Under the pieces are notes generated by a model that was not told the DNA's origin, ran no database searches, and saw only the letters and a list, made by a program, of their open reading frames with translations. This document shows, piece after piece, positions 24,475 through 26,990 of a DNA stretch of 26,990 bases. A program made the position numbers and the translations under genes. Each line of letters opens with the position of its first letter. Positions within the stretch are counted from its first letter, which is position 1. The stretch covers positions 1 through 26,990 of the forward strand of contig CAXIBC010000033.1 in NCBI GenBank assembly GCA_964022115.1, read 5' to 3'. The stretch comes from Oleispira sp964022115 (GTDB lineage Bacteria; Pseudomonadota; Gammaproteobacteria; Pseudomonadales; Oceanobacteraceae).

Positions 24475-25257
24475 ATGCAACTCACTAACAAGGTAATCGC
24501 AATTACCGGTGCTGGCCAAGGCTTAGGCCGCGCAATGGCCGTCTATTTAGCCGATCGTGGGGCCGATATTGCCATCATAGATTTAAACTCAGAGCAGATG
24601 GAAGTAACCCAGCGACAAGTAGAAGCCACTGGCCGCAAAGCCGCAATTTTTCCTTGTAATGTTGCCGATGAGCAACAGGTAGAAGAAACCTTTGCTGCCA
24701 TTCCAGAGCGCTTAGGCCGTTTAGATGGATTAATTAATAATGCCGGTATCCTGCGTGATGGCTTAATGGTCAAGGCCAAAGGTGATGAGGTCTCTAAGCT
24801 CTCTCTGCCGCAATGGCAGTCGGTGATTGACGTGAACCTAACAGGGGTCTTTTTATGCGCTCGTGAAGCGTCTATGCAAATGATCAAACAAGCCCAAGCA
24901 AGTAATGAAAGCTCGGATTGTGCCGGCTGTATTATTAATATCTCCAGCATCTCTAAAGCAGGCAACATGGGTCAAAGCAATTATTCAGCGGCTAAAGCCG
25001 GTGTTGCAGCCATGACCGTCACTTGGGCAAAAGAGTTGGCTCGACAAAATATCCGAGTTGCAGCCATCGCCCCTGGATTCATTGAGACTGAAATGACCCA
25101 GGGCATGAAAGCAGAGGCCTTGGCTAAAATGACCGCCGGCATTCCATTAAAAAGAATGGGTAAACCCGAAGAAATTGCGCATTCTGCAGCATTCATTTTC
25201 GAAAATGATTATTACACTGGGCGAATTATTGAATGTGATGGAGGATTACGTTTGTAA
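24475..25257 (+). CDS. SDR family oxidoreductase, FabG-like
   Basis: I start this 260-aa protein at the ATG at 24475, preceded by GAGGGA at seven bases. An earlier in-frame ATG (24406) adds 23 residues foreign to the family. It is a classical short-chain dehydrogenase: nucleotide-binding GAGQGLG, Asp of IIDLN for cofactor choice (Asp favours NADH), NNAG, the catalytic Ser of NISSIS, and YSAAK with Tyr and Lys. The C-terminus IPLKRMGKPEEIAHSAAFIF...GRIIECDGGLRL is typical of 3-oxoacyl reductases. It probably reduces or oxidises a ketone or hydroxyl, perhaps on an acyl chain, but lacks the fab gene context. It appears to lead an operon with the next two genes. Confidence 0.88.
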   Translation: MQLTNKVIAITGAGQGLGRAMAVYLADRGADIAIIDLNSEQMEVTQRQVEATGRKAAIFPCNVADEQQVEETFAAIPERLGRLDGLINNAGILRDGLMVKAKGDEVSKLSLPQWQSVIDVNLTGVFLCAREASMQMIKQAQASNESSDCAGCIINISSISKAGNMGQSNYSAAKAGVAAMTVTWAKELARQNIRVAAIAPGFIETEMTQGMKAEALAKMTAGIPLKRMGKPEEIAHSAAFIFENDYYTGRIIECDGGLRL

Positions 25258-25280
25258 GTATTCTTCTATATCATCAAACT

Positions 25281-25583
25281 ATGACTTTTGAAGAAACCTT
25301 ATATCAATTCATTGCTGCTATACCTAAAGGTAAAGTAGCAACCTATGGCCAGCTCGCGACCCTAGCTGGCCGACCTAACGCTGCTCGTAGCGTAGGACGA
25401 ACCTTAAAGAACTTACCCAAAGATTCTCAACTGCCTTGGCATAGAGTGATTAATGCTCAAGGTAAAATCAGCCTTGCCAAAGAAAGCGACGCTTGGTCAC
25501 AACAACGAGACAAATTAGCAGATGAAGGCATTCTATTGCACAATGGCCGCATTCGTTTAAAGGATTACCAGTGGCAATACTAG
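25281..25583 (+). CDS. Alkyltransferase-like DNA repair protein (ATL, Trp type)
   Basis: This 100-aa protein is homologous to the C-terminal DNA-binding domain of O6-alkylguanine-DNA alkyltransferase. The active-site PCHRV is replaced by PWHRV, with Trp53 where the acceptor Cys would be. Tyr22 (VATYGQLA) and the Arg finger Arg36 (AARSVGRTL) that flips the damaged base are kept. Proteins of this kind (E. coli YbaZ, S. pombe Atl1) bind O6-alkylguanine without repairing it and hand the lesion to nucleotide excision repair. Size and motifs agree fully with that group. It begins 23 bp after the SDR stop with a weak ribosome site, and its end overlaps the next gene, so the three genes look co-transcribed. 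Confidence 0.92.
   Translation: MTFEETLYQFIAAIPKGKVATYGQLATLAGRPNAARSVGRTLKNLPKDSQLPWHRVINAQGKISLAKESDAWSQQRDKLADEGILLHNGRIRLKDYQWQY
25559..25564 (+). promoter_or_regulatory. Ribosome-binding site deciding the GTG start of AmpG-like gene
   Basis: AAAGGA lies six bases before the GTG at 25571. The alternative ATG at 25598 has no such box. The site is within the end of the ATL gene, which suits translational coupling. Confidence 0.6.
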
Positions 25584-26893
25584 GCAAGTCGTCAAATATG
25601 GAAAAATCAGATATTAATACCTTAAATCCCCTGCCCAATTGGTTAACACCTTTTTTTCAGCGCCGTCTACTAATCTGCCTTTTTACAGGTTTTGCATCTG
25701 GGCTGCCACTTTTCATACTTTATCAGCTCGTACCCGCTTGGTTACGCAGCGAAGGGGTCGGCTTAAAAGAAATCGGTTTTTTTGCCTTAGTCGGTATTCC
25801 TTATACTTGGAAATTCGTTTGGTCACCACTAATGGACCGCTACGCACCTTCTACTTTAGGTCGCCGCCGTGGCTGGATGTTAATTACTCAGCTATTGATG
25901 TTGGTCAGCATTGGTTTTCTTGGCTATCTTGATCCCAATACCCAACTCAGTGAAATCGCTATTCTATGCGCCGTCACCGCTTTTTTAAGCGCCAGCTTAG
26001 ATATTAGTATTGATGCCTTTAGACGCGAAATATTACCCGATAGAGAGTTAGGTTTAGGTAATAGTATCCATGTAACGACCTATCGTTTAGCAGGCTTAGT
26101 ACCGGGTTCACTATCGTTGATTTTAGCCGATCATTATGCCTGGGATATAGTATTTATAATCACCGCAGGGTTCTTGTCTTTAGGTATTCTAATGACGCTA
26201 TTTGCTGAAGAACCTAGTAGCAATAGCCAAAGACCACTGACCCTTAAAGCTGCTATAACAGAACCGTTTCAAGAGTTTTTTAGCCGCCATGGTATCCGCT
26301 CTGCATTGTGGATTTTATCCTTTATGTTCTTATATAAACTCGGCGATAGTATGGCCACTGCACTATCGACCCCGTTTTATCTCGACCTAGGTTTTACCAA
26401 AACCGAAATTGGCCTAGTCGCGAAACACGCAGCGCTTTGGCCCGCTATTATCGGTGGTATTATCGGTGGCCTGTTAATGCTGCGCATTGGTATTAATAAG
26501 GCGTTATGGTTATTTGGCGCCGCACAAATTGTATCCATTTTAGGCTTCGCACTATTAGCAGAAGTGGGTTATAACCTGTGGGTCTTAGCCTTGGTTATTG
26601 GCTTTGAATATCTGGGGGTTGGCTTAGGAACCGCAGCTTTTGTGGCCTTCATCGCCCGCACAACGTCTCCCGCTTATACGGCAACACAACTGGCGCTCTT
26701 TACCGCCCTAACCGCGCTACCAAGAACCTTCGCTAACTCAATGACAGGTATTATTGTAGAACAGATAGGGTGGACAAATTTTTACCTATTTTGCACCGTC
26801 ATTGCAGTACCTGGCATGCTATTACTCATTAAAGTCGCCCCTTGGCATGCAGAAACCGCAGACCTGAAAAAGCCCGCGCTTAATGATGACTAA
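25571..26893 (+). CDS. ampG: AmpG-like muropeptide MFS permease
   Basis: This 440-aa protein has about 12 hydrophobic segments and the AmpG signature of the major facilitator superfamily: FTGFASGLPLFILYQLVPAWL near the N-terminus, IPYTWKFVWSPLMDRY, GRRRGWMLITQ, and FLSASLDISIDAFRREIL. AmpG brings anhydro-muropeptides from the periplasm into the cytoplasm for cell-wall recycling and so influences AmpC beta-lactamase induction. The GTG start at 25571 overlaps the ATL gene by 13 bp. A shorter start at 25598 would drop nine residues only. The stop codon lies in the loop of the terminator hairpin. No ampD, nagZ or ampC gene is near. Other peptidoglycan- or solute-transporting AmpG-like permeases are possible. 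Confidence 0.85.
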   Translation: MAILGKSSNMEKSDINTLNPLPNWLTPFFQRRLLICLFTGFASGLPLFILYQLVPAWLRSEGVGLKEIGFFALVGIPYTWKFVWSPLMDRYAPSTLGRRRGWMLITQLLMLVSIGFLGYLDPNTQLSEIAILCAVTAFLSASLDISIDAFRREILPDRELGLGNSIHVTTYRLAGLVPGSLSLILADHYAWDIVFIITAGFLSLGILMTLFAEEPSSNSQRPLTLKAAITEPFQEFFSRHGIRSALWILSFMFLYKLGDSMATALSTPFYLDLGFTKTEIGLVAKHAALWPAIIGGIIGGLLMLRIGINKALWLFGAAQIVSILGFALLAEVGYNLWVLALVIGFEYLGVGLGTAAFVAFIARTTSPAYTATQLALFTALTALPRTFANSMTGIIVEQIGWTNFYLFCTVIAVPGMLLLIKVAPWHAETADLKKPALNDD

Positions 26894-26904
26894 GGCGGGC
26901 TTTT
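26868..26904 (+). terminator. Rho-independent terminator overlapping the ampG end
   Basis: AAAAGCCCGC (26868-26877) pairs with GCGGGCTTTT (26895-26904) around a 17-base loop that contains the gene's stop codon. The T-run is short but the stem is GC-rich. Confidence 0.85.
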
Positions 26905-26914
26905 AAACAGGCAT

Positions 26915-26990
26915 AAAAGAACTAAAACTGCTGTGCAGCGAAAAGAACTAAAACTGCTGTGCAGCGAAAAGAACTAAAACTGCTGTGCAG
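26915..26990. repeat. Tandem repeat of a 26-bp unit, cut by window end
   Basis: A 26-bp unit starting AAAAGAACTAAAACTG and ending CTGTGCAGCG occurs at 26915-26940, 26941-26966 and, as the first 24 bases, at 26967-26990. The copies are identical and contiguous, and the array probably continues past the edge. Each unit contains the small dyad CTGC-TGT-GCAG. It follows the ampG terminator directly and shows no open frame of note. Confidence 0.95.

Noticed and set aside
26915..26990. CRISPR-like repeat array
   Set aside because: The copies are contiguous with no spacers between them, and no cas gene is present; this is a simple tandem repeat.

Overview
The window reads as chromosomal DNA of an AT-leaning (roughly mid-40s % GC by eye) marine gammaproteobacterium. 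The gene set fits the oil- and lipid-using Oceanospirillales (Oleispira/Bermanella-like): a Pla-1/cef-type surface lipase, a DUF1302 outer-membrane protein, a biosynthetic-type thiolase, a TRAP transporter, fxsA-groES-groEL and AmpG. The taxonomic guess is inference from gene content only. I see no phage, transposon, rRNA, tRNA or CRISPR array.

Layout. 1-4187 (minus): a lipoprotein lipase followed 23 bp later by a DUF1302 outer-membrane protein that runs off the left edge; this looks like one operon. 4577-5764 (plus): acetyl-CoA acetyltransferase, divergent from the lipase, ending in a bidirectional terminator. 5878-10094 (minus): a three-gene TRAP-type cluster made of a lipoprotein, a periplasmic solute-binding protein and a fused QM permease, in the order known for Treponema TatT-TatP-TatQM. 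10387-10833 (minus): a DUF2147 secreted protein. 11043-12422 (plus): PIN-PhoH ATPase. 12591-12920 (minus): an unrecognised 109-aa protein. 13270-15820 (plus): a CbiX-type chelatase and a TonB-dependent receptor. 15994-17490 (plus): a hotdog thioesterase and a LysR regulator. 17500-21494 (minus): a MalT-like STAND/LuxR regulator followed by a degenerate-receiver protein whose start site sits beside a large inverted repeat. 21641-24238 (minus): fxsA, then groES-groEL behind a good sigma-32 promoter. 24475-26893 (plus): a FabG-like SDR, a Trp-type alkyltransferase-like DNA repair protein and an AmpG-type permease with an overlapping GTG start. The window ends inside a tandem array of a 26-bp unit.

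How genes may work together (inference). Surface lipase plus a beta-barrel-type partner plus thiolase suggests capture of exogenous lipid and its entry into acyl-CoA metabolism, resembling the VolA-FadL pairing of Vibrio. The TRAP cluster probably imports an unknown, perhaps hydrophobic, ligand with help from a periplasmic lipoprotein. The chelatase/TonB receptor pair suggests metal or tetrapyrrole traffic. The MalT-like protein and its pseudo-receiver neighbour form a candidate signalling pair of unknown input. The best leads for something undescribed are the TRAP cluster, the MalT/pseudo-receiver pair with its translational hairpin, and the lipase-DUF1302 operon.
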